A stretch of DNA of 64,000 nucleotides, taken from assembly GCF_013408655.1 (NCBI RefSeq), contig NZ_JACCBP010000003.1:434001-498000 (forward strand), in the 5' to 3' direction. Position 1 is the first letter of the stretch. Each line of letters begins with the position of its first letter. The stretch is from Pigmentiphaga litoralis (lineage in GTDB: Bacteria > Pseudomonadota > Gammaproteobacteria > Burkholderiales > Burkholderiaceae_B). Position numbers and translations under genes: made by a program. Shown here piece after piece: positions 35,211 to 43,941 of the stretch. The notes below the pieces were generated by a model that made no database searches, was not told the origin of the DNA, and was given only the letters and a program-made list of their open reading frames with translations.

Positions 35211-36788
35211 ATGACATTCCGTAAATTCGTTGCTGCCTCGACCCGCGACTGCCTGCGCCTGATGCGCGAAGCGCTGGGTCCCGATGCGATGATCGTGTCC
35301 ACGCGCCGCACGGCCGGCGGGGTGGAGGTGATCGGTACGCGAGGCGAGCCGATGCCGGAAGCACCTGCGCCGGCTCCGGCCCAGATGCAGACGCGCGCGC
35401 CGCAGTACGAGCCCTCGCCGCTGGCCGCTTCGAACCTGTGGGACGCGATGGAAGACGAGCCCGTGCGCCTGTCGCCCGCAGCGCGCGTGCTGGCCGAACA
35501 TGACCGGCCGGAAGGCTATCCGCCCGAGCCGGGCGACCTGCCGCTGGCACGCTGGCCCCAGTTGCCCGAGCGCCAGATCCCGCATGTCGTTCGTTCGGCA
35601 CGCAACGAATACGCCAGCCACGCCCAACCGGCGCCAGCTGTCGAAGAGCCCCGCGGCGTGCCCGCACACCGTCCGGTCCCGCCTTCGGCGACGGTGCCGT
35701 CGGAATCCGAACGCAAGATGCGTGAAAGCATGGGCCTGCCCCGCGCGGCAGACATTCACACCGCCGACGCCAGTGCGCGCGCGCAGGCCTCGGCCACCAC
35801 GCGCCTGGATGACGGGGACCGTGCCGCGCTGGCTTCCGAAGTCTCGGAACCGATCATGAGCGAAATGCGGTCGATGCGCGGCTGGCTCGAGCATCAGATG
35901 GACGCCCTGGCCTGGCGCGATTCGACCCAACGCGATCCGTCACGCCGCATCTTGTGGCGCAAGATGGTCGATGGCGGTTTCACGCCGGAACTGGCGCGTA
36001 CGGTGGTGACCCACCTGCCTGAAGGCATGAACGAAGACCGCGCCGATGATTGGCTGGCGACGGTGCTGACGCGCAACCTGGCTACGGTCGACCCGATTGA
36101 CACGATGGTCGAGCGCGGCGGCCGCTTTGCCATCGTCGGCCCGACCGGCGTGGGCAAGACCACCACCACGGCCAAGATCGCGGCTCATTGCGTCGTCAAG
36201 TACGGCGCGGCGGCGCTTGGCCTGATCACGACCGACCAGCACCGCATCGGCGCGGTCGACCAACTGCACACCTTCGGCCAGATTCTTGGTGTGGAAGTCT
36301 ATGCGGCACGGGGCGCCTCTGATCTGGAAGCGATCCTGGCAGGCATGGGTGACCGTCGTCTCGTGCTGGTCGACACTGCCGGCATGAGCCAGCGTGACGA
36401 CAGCATGAGCGATCACCTGCGCGCGCTGAATGTCTCCGGCGTGAAGCGGATCCTGGTTATGCCCGGCGGCACCCATGCCGAGCAGGCCGAAGACATCGTC
36501 CAGGCGTACAGTGCGGGCGGACTGGCTGGGCTGATCATGTCCAAGCTGGACGAAGCGGTTCGTGTGGGCGGCGTGCTCGACGCGGCCATCCGTCATCGCG
36601 TGCAGCTGCAATTCGTGACCAACGGGCAGCGCGTTCCCGATGACCTGCACGTGCCCAATGCACCGGTGCTGGTGCATCGCGCTTTGCGCCCGCGTCATTC
36701 GCCGGTGTTCGCACTGAATGCCAATGAGCTCGACTGGGCATGCATGCCTTCGGCGGCCGGTGCAAGCCTGCACGCGGCGAGCGTTTGA
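35211..36788 (+). CDS. flhF: Flagellar SRP-like GTPase FlhF
   Basis: FlhF is an SRP-family GTPase that sets the position and number of flagella in polar species. It has 525 residues. The N-terminal 45 residues (MTFRKFVAASTRDCLRLMRE) are FlhF-specific. A long Pro/Ala-rich linker (about 45-210) makes it longer than many homologues. The NG domain has the P-loop GPTGVGKTTTT (310-320), TTDQHRIGAVDQLHTFGQIL, VDTAGMSQRDD and SKLDEAVRVGGVLD. The usual partner FlhG (FleN/YlxH), which sits between flhF and fliA in many bacteria, is absent: fliA starts 51 bp later. Confidence 0.95.
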   Translation: MTFRKFVAASTRDCLRLMREALGPDAMIVSTRRTAGGVEVIGTRGEPMPEAPAPAPAQMQTRAPQYEPSPLAASNLWDAMEDEPVRLSPAARVLAEHDRPEGYPPEPGDLPLARWPQLPERQIPHVVRSARNEYASHAQPAPAVEEPRGVPAHRPVPPSATVPSESERKMRESMGLPRAADIHTADASARAQASATTRLDDGDRAALASEVSEPIMSEMRSMRGWLEHQMDALAWRDSTQRDPSRRILWRKMVDGGFTPELARTVVTHLPEGMNEDRADDWLATVLTRNLATVDPIDTMVERGGRFAIVGPTGVGKTTTTAKIAAHCVVKYGAAALGLITTDQHRIGAVDQLHTFGQILGVEVYAARGASDLEAILAGMGDRRLVLVDTAGMSQRDDSMSDHLRALNVSGVKRILVMPGGTHAEQAEDIVQAYSAGGLAGLIMSKLDEAVRVGGVLDAAIRHRVQLQFVTNGQRVPDDLHVPNAPVLVHRALRPRHSPVFALNANELDWACMPSAAGASLHAASV

Positions 36789-36839
36789 TGTCCGGGATGT
36801 GTGACGTCGGCCCCGGCCCGACTCTATTTGGTGACGCGT

Positions 36840-37559
36840 ATGTATACCCGTGAAGGCGTGCTCGATCGGCAGGACAATATCGAGCAATACATTCCGATGG
36901 TCCGCCGCATGGCCCATCACCTGGTTGCGCGCTTGCCTGCCAGCGTACAGATCGAAGACTTGATGCAGGCCGGCATGATGGGGCTGCTGGATGCCCTGGG
37001 CCGGTTCGAAGAAGGCCTGGGCGCCCAGTTCGAAACCTATGCCACCCAGCGGATCAAGGGGTCAATGCTCGACGAGTTGCGCCGTGGCGATTGGCTGCCC
37101 CGCAGCGTGCGCCAGACGCAGCGCAAGATTGAAGGCGCCATGCAGCGAGCCGAGCACAAGCTGGGCCGGGGTGCGTCCGATGCCGAAATGGCTGCCGAGA
37201 TGGAAGTGCCGCTGGGGCAGTATCAGGAAATGCTGGCCGACGCGCGTGGCGCGCAGTTGTTCTATTACGAAGACATGGACAGTGGCGAAGACAGTGACAA
37301 CTATCTGGACCGCCATGTCGTCGACCGGACGGCAGATCCGCATCAACGCCTGTCTGATCGCCGGTTCCGCGAAGCTATCGTCACGGGCATCGAGCGTCTG
37401 CCCGAACGTGAAAAGCTGGTCATGGGCCTGTATTACGAACAGGAAATGAACTTCAAGGAAATCGCGGTGGTGCTTGGCGTGACCGAGTCGCGTATCTGTC
37501 AGCTGCACTCCCAGGCGGTCGCGCGGTTGCGCACCAAGCTCAAGGATTGGGGCAAGTAG
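36840..37559 (+). CDS. fliA: RNA polymerase sigma factor FliA (sigma-28)
   Basis: FliA directs transcription of late flagellar genes and is held by FlgM until hook completion. The ATG at 36840 (MYTREGVLDR) gives 239 residues, the same as E. coli FliA, and aligns with its start; a GTG at 36801 would add 13 residues. Region 2 shows VARLPASVQIEDLMQAGMMG and FETYATQRIKGSMLDELRRG. Region 4 shows LPEREKLVMGLYYEQEMNFK and VLGVTESRICQLHSQAVARL. It is the last gene of flhB-A-F-fliA and is followed by a strong terminator. Confidence 0.97.
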   Translation: MYTREGVLDRQDNIEQYIPMVRRMAHHLVARLPASVQIEDLMQAGMMGLLDALGRFEEGLGAQFETYATQRIKGSMLDELRRGDWLPRSVRQTQRKIEGAMQRAEHKLGRGASDAEMAAEMEVPLGQYQEMLADARGAQLFYYEDMDSGEDSDNYLDRHVVDRTADPHQRLSDRRFREAIVTGIERLPEREKLVMGLYYEQEMNFKEIAVVLGVTESRICQLHSQAVARLRTKLKDWGK

Positions 37560-37581
37560 AACGATCGCCGTAGGAAGGAAT

Positions 37582-37618
37582 AAAAAAAGCGCCTTGAGCA
37601 ATCGGGCGCTTTTTTTTG
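37582..37618 (+). terminator. Strong intrinsic terminator after fliA
   Basis: An A7-GCGCC / GGCGC-T8 hairpin: the left arm is 37582-37593, the loop about 11 bases, and the right arm 37605-37617 with a T-run through 37618. The A-run makes it work in both directions, so it may also stop transcripts from flgN, which ends at 37749 on the other strand. Confidence 0.9.
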
Positions 37619-37619
37619 G

Positions 37620-37716
37620 TGCTGGGTCTGCCTGCTGGGTCTGGCCTGCTGGGTCTGGCCGGTTTGATCTGGCCTGTTTGATCTGGCCTACCTTGTCCGG
37701 TCTGGCTTGGTCTGGC
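37620..37716. repeat. Seven degenerate 14-bp tandem units between fliA and flgN
   Basis: Consecutive units of 13-14 bp can be read from 37620. Two are exact copies of TGCTGGGTCTGGCC (37633-37646 and 37647-37660); the others drift, such as GGTTTGATCTGGCC and TGTTTGATCTGGCC. It lies between convergent genes, directly after the fliA terminator. Frames through it are short and look non-coding. Confidence 0.75.
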
Positions 37717-37748
37717 TCGGTCGGCTTTGCGATCCGGCTCGTCAGTAA

Positions 37749-38117
37749 TCAGTAACGCGCGCCCAATCCCAGCTGGCCATTGTTCGCGTAGGACAGGTCC
37801 GCGCCGCTGGCTTGCGCAAGGAACGCCAGACGGCTGGTGGCCGATGCGGCCTGGATATCTGACAGTTCTGCACCGACCTTGGAATCCAGCGCGGCAGCTT
37901 CCAGGCGAACCGTGAAGGCTTCACGGATGGCGGGGGAGCAGTGTTGCAGCTGCACAACCGCTTTGGGCATGGCTTGCTGCAAGGCCAGCGTGGCGTCGGC
38001 CAGCTTGCGGCTGGCGAGCTGAATGCCGTCCGCGTCGCGGGTGTGCACCAGTCCGGTCAGCGTGGCGCTTGCCGCGGCGAAGCGGTCAAGAAGCACGGAA
38101 AAAGCGTCCAGCGTCAT
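37749..38117 (-). CDS. flgN: Flagellar export chaperone FlgN
   Basis: FlgN is the chaperone for the hook-filament junction proteins FlgK and FlgL. It has 122 residues and is helical throughout (FSVLLDRFAAASATLTGLVH, IQLASRKLADATLALQQAMP). FlgN is poorly conserved, so the call relies on size, helix pattern and its position directly after flgM. The start codon overlaps the last base of the flgM stop (TAATG), so the genes are translationally coupled. Confidence 0.85.
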   Translation of the reverse strand: MTLDAFSVLLDRFAAASATLTGLVHTRDADGIQLASRKLADATLALQQAMPKAVVQLQHCSPAIREAFTVRLEAAALDSKVGAELSDIQAASATSRLAFLAQASGADLSYANNGQLGLGARY

Positions 38118-38404
38118 TAACGTCCCAACGTGTCTCGTTCGATTTCCAGCATCTTGTCGGCAACCGCTTCGGCGTTCACGTGGAACTCGCCGTTCCTGAT
38201 CGCCGTCTTGATGCGTTCAACATGTTCCAGATTGACCGGGGCTTCTCCGGCGCTGGTGCCGGCAAGGCGGCTCGACAGCTTCGAAAGATGCACGGATTCG
38301 CTTGCGGCTGTGGATGGCGAGGACGCGGCTTGCGTCCGGGCTTCCGTTGGTTCGTTGCGGGTCAGGTTGACTGGCGGCGAACCCTTTTGTGTGATTTTCA
38401 CCAT
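38117..38404 (-). CDS. flgM: Anti-sigma-28 factor FlgM
   Basis: FlgM binds FliA and is exported once the hook is complete, which releases sigma-28. The ATG at 38404 (MVKITQKGSPPVNL) has a GGAG 5 bases upstream and gives 95 residues, the usual size. The N-terminal half is Ser/Thr/Ala-rich and likely disordered; the C-terminal helices contain HVERIKTAIRNGEFHVNAEA and ADKMLEIERDTLG, the conserved sigma-binding part. A perfect sigma-28 promoter lies upstream, giving the usual negative feedback. Confidence 0.95.
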   Translation of the reverse strand: MVKITQKGSPPVNLTRNEPTEARTQAASSPSTAASESVHLSKLSSRLAGTSAGEAPVNLEHVERIKTAIRNGEFHVNAEAVADKMLEIERDTLGR

Positions 38405-38467
38405 GTAACTCCGTCCAGGCATGTCCGGGAAGAGGACTGAATGTCCAGCTTCGGACGATATCTAGCC

Positions 38468-38494
38468 TTATCGGCTCTTCCTGCCCAAACTTTA
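38468..38494 (-). promoter_or_regulatory. Sigma-28 promoter for flgM-flgN, exact consensus
   Basis: On the minus strand the -35 is TAAAGTTT (38487-38494), the spacer is 11 bp, and the -10 is GCCGATAA (38468-38475). Both elements match the enteric consensus at all 16 positions. The flgM ATG is 64 bp downstream. It lies between flgA and flgM, so flgMN need not depend on flgA transcription. Confidence 0.93.
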
Positions 38495-38514
38495 GCACTG
38501 GCCTAAAACCGGTG

Positions 38515-39210
38515 TTACAGGTTGACCTCGATCTCGCGGCCGTCGCGCATGGTGCCCGCCACCGTGCGCCCGGACTCCAGTTGCACGCGCGTGGACTGGC
38601 CGGGGGTGGCCTGCTGAAGAAGCTTGCCGGCTGCCTTGATAGTGAAACCCGGCCCGATCAAGACCACTTGCACTGGATCCCCTGACGCCATGCGGGCGCC
38701 GGACTGCAGGGCGTCTGGCGGGATGGGTTCGCCCGCGCGCGCCTGCCGGACGATCCGGGACCCGGCCAGCGCCTTGTCGTCGGTTACCACGCCGCGTGGC
38801 CAGGCGGCCATGTTCACGTCGCTGTAGGTCCAGTCGCCGGGTTGGACCACGGAACCCGGAGCCATGGGACGCACGAACATGGGAACGGAAACGATCAATG
38901 CGACGTCCACGGGCACCCTGACCTGCCAGTTGGGCGTGGCGCAGCGCAGTCCGATGTACGTTTTTCCCCACACGCGCGTTCCCGGTGGCAGAAAAACGTC
39001 AGGTTGGCACGGAGCACGGGACAACCGGTCGTCCAGTACGGATCCCAGCGCGATTTCGATCCGTGCACCCAGGGCCTGAGCCTGTGCTTCGACCCGCTCG
39101 CGCAGCATCTGCTCGGCCTGCGCGGCGGCACCGCCTTGCGCGGGCGCGGCGTTCACCCCTGTGGTCCACGCCAGGGCGAGGGCCACAAGAAAGAAGAGGG
39201 TGCGTGTCAT
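38515..39210 (-). CDS. flgA: Flagellar P-ring assembly chaperone FlgA
   Basis: FlgA is a periplasmic chaperone for P-ring (FlgI) assembly. The ATG at 39210 is chosen because it begins a clear signal peptide (MTRTLFFLVALALAWTTGVN, cut near AAPAQ); upstream residues are unconserved. It has 231 residues. The C-terminal SAF/FlgA domain shows GSVVQPGDWTYSDVNMAAWP, RIVRQARAGEPIPPDAL and GFTIKAAGKLLQQATPGQ. It is divergent from flgB; the 174 bp between them should hold both promoters. Confidence 0.95.
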   Translation of the reverse strand: MTRTLFFLVALALAWTTGVNAAPAQGGAAAQAEQMLRERVEAQAQALGARIEIALGSVLDDRLSRAPCQPDVFLPPGTRVWGKTYIGLRCATPNWQVRVPVDVALIVSVPMFVRPMAPGSVVQPGDWTYSDVNMAAWPRGVVTDDKALAGSRIVRQARAGEPIPPDALQSGARMASGDPVQVVLIGPGFTIKAAGKLLQQATPGQSTRVQLESGRTVAGTMRDGREIEVNL

Positions 39211-39384
39211 CGGGCATTCCGGTTCATCAACGATGAAGCACTCTACCGTGCACCCTGATTCGCCAAGATGAAAACAGCACTGAAAAACGAGGCTTACTCC
39301 GGGTTTAGTCCTCAACCCCACCCCGAATAATGGTTACGTCTGGAAAAGTTTCCATCCTCTGTCCCACCCGGTCGTGGAGTCCTC

Positions 39385-39801
39385 GTGATCAGCCGTCTAA
39401 GTGATGAATTGCGCTTCAACGCGCAATCGCTCGAGTTGCGCGCGCAGCGCCAGGAAGTGTTGTCCGCCAACCTGGCTAACGCCGAAACGCCCAATTTCAA
39501 GGCGCAGGACTTCAATTTCAGCGATGCCTTGCGATCTGCCACGGGTGCCGGCAACGGGCCGTCCGTCCCGCCGGTACAGATGGCGACGACCAACACCCGC
39601 CACTTGAGCGGCGATGGCAGCGTCGGCATTCCCGTGGCCCTGCAATACCGCACGCCCACCCAGGCCGCGATCGATGGCAACACCGTCGACCCCGATCTGG
39701 AGCGCACCCAGTTCACCGACAACGCGATGCGGTATGACGCGTCGCTGCGCATGCTGAATGGTCAGATCCAGACCCTGCAGCGCGCCATCCAGGGCAACTA
39801 A
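39385..39801 (+). CDS. flgB: Flagellar proximal rod protein FlgB
   Basis: FlgB is a proximal rod subunit. It starts with GTG at 39385 behind a GGAG ribosome site and has 138 residues. The family start is clear: LRFNAQSLELRAQRQEVLSA followed by NLANAETPNFKAQDFNF. The C-terminal helix (MRYDASLRMLNGQIQTLQRA) completes the rod helix pair. First gene of flgBCDEFGHIJ; the motif AATAATGGTTACGT upstream (39326-39339) is shared with flhB. Confidence 0.96.
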   Translation: MISRLSDELRFNAQSLELRAQRQEVLSANLANAETPNFKAQDFNFSDALRSATGAGNGPSVPPVQMATTNTRHLSGDGSVGIPVALQYRTPTQAAIDGNTVDPDLERTQFTDNAMRYDASLRMLNGQIQTLQRAIQGN

Positions 39802-39812
39802 GGAAACCGACG

Positions 39813-40223
39813 ATGTCCCTCAACAAGGCATTCGAAATCGCCGGCTCGGCGCTGACCGCGAACAGCCAGCGCCTGAATACGGTGGCCAGCAACATGGCCA
39901 ACGCCGAAAGCGTCAGCGGCCCCGATGGCGAAGTCTATCGCGCTCGCAAGGTAGTGTTCGAGTCCTACCTCGTGCCAGGCGCCGCCTCGGGCGGGCAGGG
40001 CGTGCGCGTCCGCGAAGTCATGACGGATCCGGCGCCTGCCAAGCGGCTGTATGACCCGCAACACCCCATGGCCGATGGCGAAGGCTATATCAGCATGCCC
40101 AACGTCGAGATCGTCGACGAAATGGTGGACATGATCGCCGCGTCGCGGGCGTACCAGACGAACGTCGAAGTCATGAACACCGCCAAGACATTGATGCAAA
40201 AAACGCTGTCGCTAGGCAGCTAA
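39813..40223 (+). CDS. flgC: Flagellar proximal rod protein FlgC
   Basis: FlgC is a proximal rod subunit. It has 136 residues, the usual length. The N-terminal flg_bb_rod signature ALTANSQRLNTVASNMANAE and the C-terminal VEIVDEMVDMIAASRAYQTN followed by VEVMNTAKTLMQKTL are typical. It is 11 bp after flgB and 9 bp before flgD. Confidence 0.97.
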   Translation: MSLNKAFEIAGSALTANSQRLNTVASNMANAESVSGPDGEVYRARKVVFESYLVPGAASGGQGVRVREVMTDPAPAKRLYDPQHPMADGEGYISMPNVEIVDEMVDMIAASRAYQTNVEVMNTAKTLMQKTLSLGS

Positions 40224-40232
40224 GGACCCACC

Positions 40233-40895
40233 ATGGCCGTTTCGAACGTTTCCAACGTCAGCAGTACCGATAACCAGTCCACGTCCAGCCTTGCCGCCAC
40301 CAGCGCCAAGGAACTGTCCGATCGTTTCCTGACGATGCTGACCGCGCAGATGCGCAATCAGGATCCGCTGAATCCGCTGGACAACGCGCAGTTGACCTCG
40401 CAGATGGCGCAGATCAGTACCGTGACGGGCATCAGCCAGCTCAACACGACCATGCAGTGGCTGGGCTACAGCATGGGTTCGCTGCAAGCAACGCAGGCCA
40501 CGTCGCTGATCGGCCGCCAGGTGCTGGCCACCGGCAACACGCTTACCCTCGACGAAGGGAAGGGCACCATCGGCTACACGGTAGCTGCCGATGCGGACAG
40601 CGCGAAGCTGCAGGTCTACGACAAGGACAAGAACGTCGTGGCGACCCTGCCGCTTCAAGGCAATACGGTTGGCACGCACACCTTCGAATGGGACGGCAAG
40701 ACCGCCGATGGCAAGACCGTGCCCGATGGCGCCTACACGTTCGACGTCATGCTGACGCAGGCGGACAAGTCCGCCAAGGCCGCGACGCTCGACGTCAAGG
40801 AAGTGGCCGCCGTGCGTCCGTCGTCCAACGGCACGGTCGTGCTCGATTCCAAGGGCGCCTCGATCAACCTGGCCGACGTCTACCAGGTCTGGTAA
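40233..40895 (+). CDS. flgD: Hook assembly scaffold protein FlgD
   Basis: FlgD is the hook cap that guides FlgE assembly and is discarded afterwards. It has 220 residues. The N-terminal region contains LSDRFLTMLTAQMRNQDPLN followed by PLDNAQLTSQMAQISTVTGI, the strongest FlgD signature. The C-terminal part has the FlgD Ig-like/Tudor domains (GTHTFEWDGKTADGKTVPDG). A 75-bp gap separates it from flgE. Confidence 0.97.
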   Translation: MAVSNVSNVSSTDNQSTSSLAATSAKELSDRFLTMLTAQMRNQDPLNPLDNAQLTSQMAQISTVTGISQLNTTMQWLGYSMGSLQATQATSLIGRQVLATGNTLTLDEGKGTIGYTVAADADSAKLQVYDKDKNVVATLPLQGNTVGTHTFEWDGKTADGKTVPDGAYTFDVMLTQADKSAKAATLDVKEVAAVRPSSNGTVVLDSKGASINLADVYQVW

Positions 40896-40970
40896 GTCCA
40901 CTTTCACACCGATCATGCCAAGGTTCGTCGCAGGCGGCGAACGGCACCTCCTACTTACGCAAGGCACATC

Positions 40971-42206
40971 ATGAGCTTTCAACAAGCACTGAGCGGACTG
41001 AACGCCGCCGCAAAGAACCTCGACGTGATCGGCAACAACGTTGCGAACGCGAACACCATCGGCTTCAAGGGCGGCCGTGCCGAATTTGCTGACGTGTACG
41101 CGGCCAGCGTGGTCCAGTCCACAGCATCGCAGTCGGGTATCGGCACCAAGGTGGCGGCAGTCACGCAGCAGTTCACCCAAGGCAGCATCACGACCACGAG
41201 CAATCCGTACGACGTCGCCATCTCGGGCAACGGCTTCTTCCGCATGGATAGCCAGGGCGCGACCGTCTACACCCGCAACGGGCAATTCCATCGCGACGAC
41301 GCCGGCTATCTTGTCAACGCCGAAGGCCTTAAGTTGACCGGCTATTCGGTCAACGCGAACGGCCAGGTCGTCACCGCGCAGCCACAGCCCCTGCAGCTCG
41401 TCGTGAACTCGATCGAAGCCAAGGCAACAACCAAGGCAACGCAAAGCGTGATCCTCGATTCGCGCAAGCCGGCAATTGCCGACAACGTCGCGTTCGACAA
41501 GAATAACTCCGACACTTTCACTGACGCGAACTCGATGAGCCTGTACGACTCGCTTGGCAATTCGCATCTGTTGTCGGTGTACTACCGCAAGACTGACGCG
41601 GGTGAATGGGACACGTACTACTCATTCGACGGCGGCGAAGCGAAAAAGGTCGCCAGCATGCAGTTCAACACCAGCGGTCAGCTGATGTCCATCGACGGCA
41701 ACGTCGATAAATTGCAGCCCACCATCACGATTCCTGCTGCCCAGATGACGACGGGCGCCGCCGATTTGACGTTCACCTACGACATGTCGAAGACAACGCA
41801 GACCGGCCAGGCCTTCAGCACGAACACCCAAACGCAGGACGGCTACACGTCCGGCCGCCTGACCGGCTTCAGCATCGACGAGACCGGCTCGCTGCTCGCC
41901 AGCTATTCCAACCAGCAGTCGCGCGTGCAGGGTCAGATTGCCCTGGGCATGTTCAACAACCCGACCGGGCTCGCGTCCATCGGCGGCAACAACTTTGCCG
42001 AGACCGCGGCATCGGGCACGCCGCGTCTGGGTTCGCCGGGCAGCAGCGACTTCGGCACCGTACGTTCCGGCGCGCTGGAAGAAGCCAACATCGACCTGAC
42101 GGCCGAGCTTGTCAACATGATCACTGCGCAGCGCGGCTACCAGGCCAACGCGCAAACGATCAAGACGCAAGACTCGATCATGCAGACCATCGTCAACCTG
42201 CGTTAA
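40971..42206 (+). CDS. flgE: Flagellar hook protein FlgE
   Basis: FlgE polymerises into the hook, the universal joint of the flagellum. It has 411 residues, close to the enteric size. The N-terminus MSFQQALSGLNAAAKNLDVI, then GNNVANANTIGFKGGRAEFA, is the rod/hook family start. The C-terminal FLG_bbr helix is NIDLTAELVNMITAQRGYQA. The central domains are typical FlgE beta structure (SMSLYDSLGNSHLLSVYYRK). Confidence 0.97.
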   Translation: MSFQQALSGLNAAAKNLDVIGNNVANANTIGFKGGRAEFADVYAASVVQSTASQSGIGTKVAAVTQQFTQGSITTTSNPYDVAISGNGFFRMDSQGATVYTRNGQFHRDDAGYLVNAEGLKLTGYSVNANGQVVTAQPQPLQLVVNSIEAKATTKATQSVILDSRKPAIADNVAFDKNNSDTFTDANSMSLYDSLGNSHLLSVYYRKTDAGEWDTYYSFDGGEAKKVASMQFNTSGQLMSIDGNVDKLQPTITIPAAQMTTGAADLTFTYDMSKTTQTGQAFSTNTQTQDGYTSGRLTGFSIDETGSLLASYSNQQSRVQGQIALGMFNNPTGLASIGGNNFAETAASGTPRLGSPGSSDFGTVRSGALEEANIDLTAELVNMITAQRGYQANAQTIKTQDSIMQTIVNLR

Positions 42207-42229
42207 CGCAAGCCAGGAAACGCCTCCCC

Positions 42230-42973
42230 ATGGACCGCGCCCTTTTCATCGCTGCCACCGGAGCGCGCGAACTCATGCGTCGCCAGGATGTGCAGACGAA
42301 CAATCTGTCCAACGCGATGACGCCCGGGTTCCGCGCCGAAGTGGCCGCGCAGCGCACTGCGCCGGTAATCGGTGGCGCCGGTCTGCCGACACGTGCGTAT
42401 GCCGTCGAATCGACGCCGGGTGCCGATCTCGCGCCTGGCGCGATGATCGCCACGGGTCGCACGCTGGACGTTGCGGTGCAGGGCGAGGGCTGGTTCGTGG
42501 TGCGGTCGAATGACGGCACCGAAGCCTTCACGCGCTCGGGCAGCTTCCAGCAGTCCGCCGACGGCGCCCTGGTCGACAACGCGGGCCGTCCGGTCATCGG
42601 GTCGAACAATCAGCCGGTGGTCCTGCCGGTCAACAGCCGAGTCGAAATCAACGAAGACGGTTCGATTTCGTCGATTCCAAACGACGACCGCATTCAGGCC
42701 GCGATTGTGGGTGACCTGAAACTGGTCAATCCGCCGGCAGCCAGTGTGACCCGCGGCGGTGACGGACTGTTCCGGCTGACAGCGGGTGGCGTGGCGCCGA
42801 ACGTGGACGGCGTTCGCGTGGCGGGGGGCATGATCGAAGGCAGCAACGTCAATTCGGTCGAGACCATGGTCACCATGATTTCGGCAGCGCGCCACTTCGA
42901 CATGCAAGTGCAAATGATGCAGAAGACCGATCAGAACCAGCAGGCGGCAACACAGATCCTGTCCCTGAGCTGA
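42230..42973 (+). CDS. flgF: Flagellar proximal rod protein FlgF
   Basis: FlgF is a rod subunit between FlgC and FlgG. It has 247 residues, the usual length. It begins MDRALFIAATGARELMRRQD and has the signatures NNLSNAMTPGFRAEVAAQ and GEGWFVVRSNDGTEAFTRSG; the C-terminus ends MVTMISAARHFDMQVQMMQ. It is 23 bp after flgE. An unusually large gap of 166 bp follows before flgG. Confidence 0.96.
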   Translation: MDRALFIAATGARELMRRQDVQTNNLSNAMTPGFRAEVAAQRTAPVIGGAGLPTRAYAVESTPGADLAPGAMIATGRTLDVAVQGEGWFVVRSNDGTEAFTRSGSFQQSADGALVDNAGRPVIGSNNQPVVLPVNSRVEINEDGSISSIPNDDRIQAAIVGDLKLVNPPAASVTRGGDGLFRLTAGGVAPNVDGVRVAGGMIEGSNVNSVETMVTMISAARHFDMQVQMMQKTDQNQQAATQILSLS

Positions 42974-43139
42974 TCTGGCTCCAAACTGATTGCGCATGTC
43001 GGGCGCGTCGGCGCCGGCTTGGATCGTGGTTGCGACCCGAACATCGCAAGCGACGTCTTAATGAACATCCCGCGGCCCGTATCAGGGCGGCGGCAAGAAA
43101 GAACATGGGTGGCGCGGGCTGCCCTCAAGGAAAGTCATC

Positions 43140-43922
43140 ATGATGCGTGCCCTCTGGATTGCCAAGACCGGTCTCGATTCGCAGCAGACCCAACTGGACG
43201 TCATTTCGAACAACCTGGCCAACGTCAGCACCAACGGCTTCAAGCGTTCGCGCGCGGTATTCGAAGATTTGCTGTATCAGACCATCCGTCCGGCCGGCAC
43301 ACAGGCAACTCAGCTGAACCAGGTGCCTGCAGGGTTGACCGTGGGCACGGGCTCGCGCCCAATCGCCACTGTACGCAACTTCACCCAGGGCGCGTTGCAG
43401 CAGACGTCGAGCAGTACCGACGTGGCCATCAACGGCCAGGGCTTCTTCCAGGTGCAGATGCCCGACGGCACGCTGGCCTACACCCGTGACGGCAGTTTCC
43501 AGGTGGACGGTCAGGGTCAGCTTGTCACCAGCAACGGTTTTGTTGTCGACCCCGGCATCGTGTTGCCGCAAGGCGCGAAGGAATTGGCGATCGGCCAGGA
43601 CGGCACCGTCAGCGCCGTGGTCGCGGGGCAGGTCCAGCCCGTGCAGTTGGGACAGATCCAGGTCGCGACCTTCATCAACCCCGTCGGCCTGTCGCCGCTT
43701 GGCCAGAACCTGTTCGGCGAAACGGCGGCGTCGGGCGTGCCGACCGTGAACGTGCCGGGCGAGAACGGCGCCGGCATGCTCAATCAAGGCTATGCCGAAG
43801 CATCCAACGTCAACGTCGTCGAAGAACTCGTTGGCATGATCCAGACCCAGCGCGCGTACGAAATCAACTCGCGCGCCATCTCCACTGCCGACCAGATGCT
43901 GTCGCGCATTGCGCAGCTGTAA
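43140..43922 (+). CDS. flgG: Flagellar distal rod protein FlgG
   Basis: FlgG forms the distal rod. It has 260 residues, the standard length. Key parts: [60 protein letters not shown] and the C-terminal [28 protein letters not shown] upstream serves as ribosome site; a second ATG one codon later is possible. The 166 bp before it (42974-43139) hold no gene. Confidence 0.97.
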   Translation: MMRALWIAKTGLDSQQTQLDVISNNLANVSTNGFKRSRAVFEDLLYQTIRPAGTQATQLNQVPAGLTVGTGSRPIATVRNFTQGALQQTSSSTDVAINGQGFFQVQMPDGTLAYTRDGSFQVDGQGQLVTSNGFVVDPGIVLPQGAKELAIGQDGTVSAVVAGQVQPVQLGQIQVATFINPVGLSPLGQNLFGETAASGVPTVNVPGENGAGMLNQGYAEASNVNVVEELVGMIQTQRAYEINSRAISTADQMLSRIAQL

Positions 43923-43941
43923 GCGCGATCACGAGGTTCGT

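Noticed and set aside
37620..37741. Possible CRISPR array in the repeat region after fliA
   Set aside because: Units are 14 bp, directly adjacent and degenerate, with no spacers and no cas genes.
39304..39330. Sigma-28 promoter before flgB
   Set aside because: CCGAATAA at the -10 has a poor -35 (TTTAGTCC, 4 of 8), and flgB is expected to be a FlhDC-dependent class II gene.
40212..41567. 451-codon frame antisense to flgD-flgE
   Set aside because: Both sense genes are certain; the antisense product crosses their intergenic gap and shows no motif.
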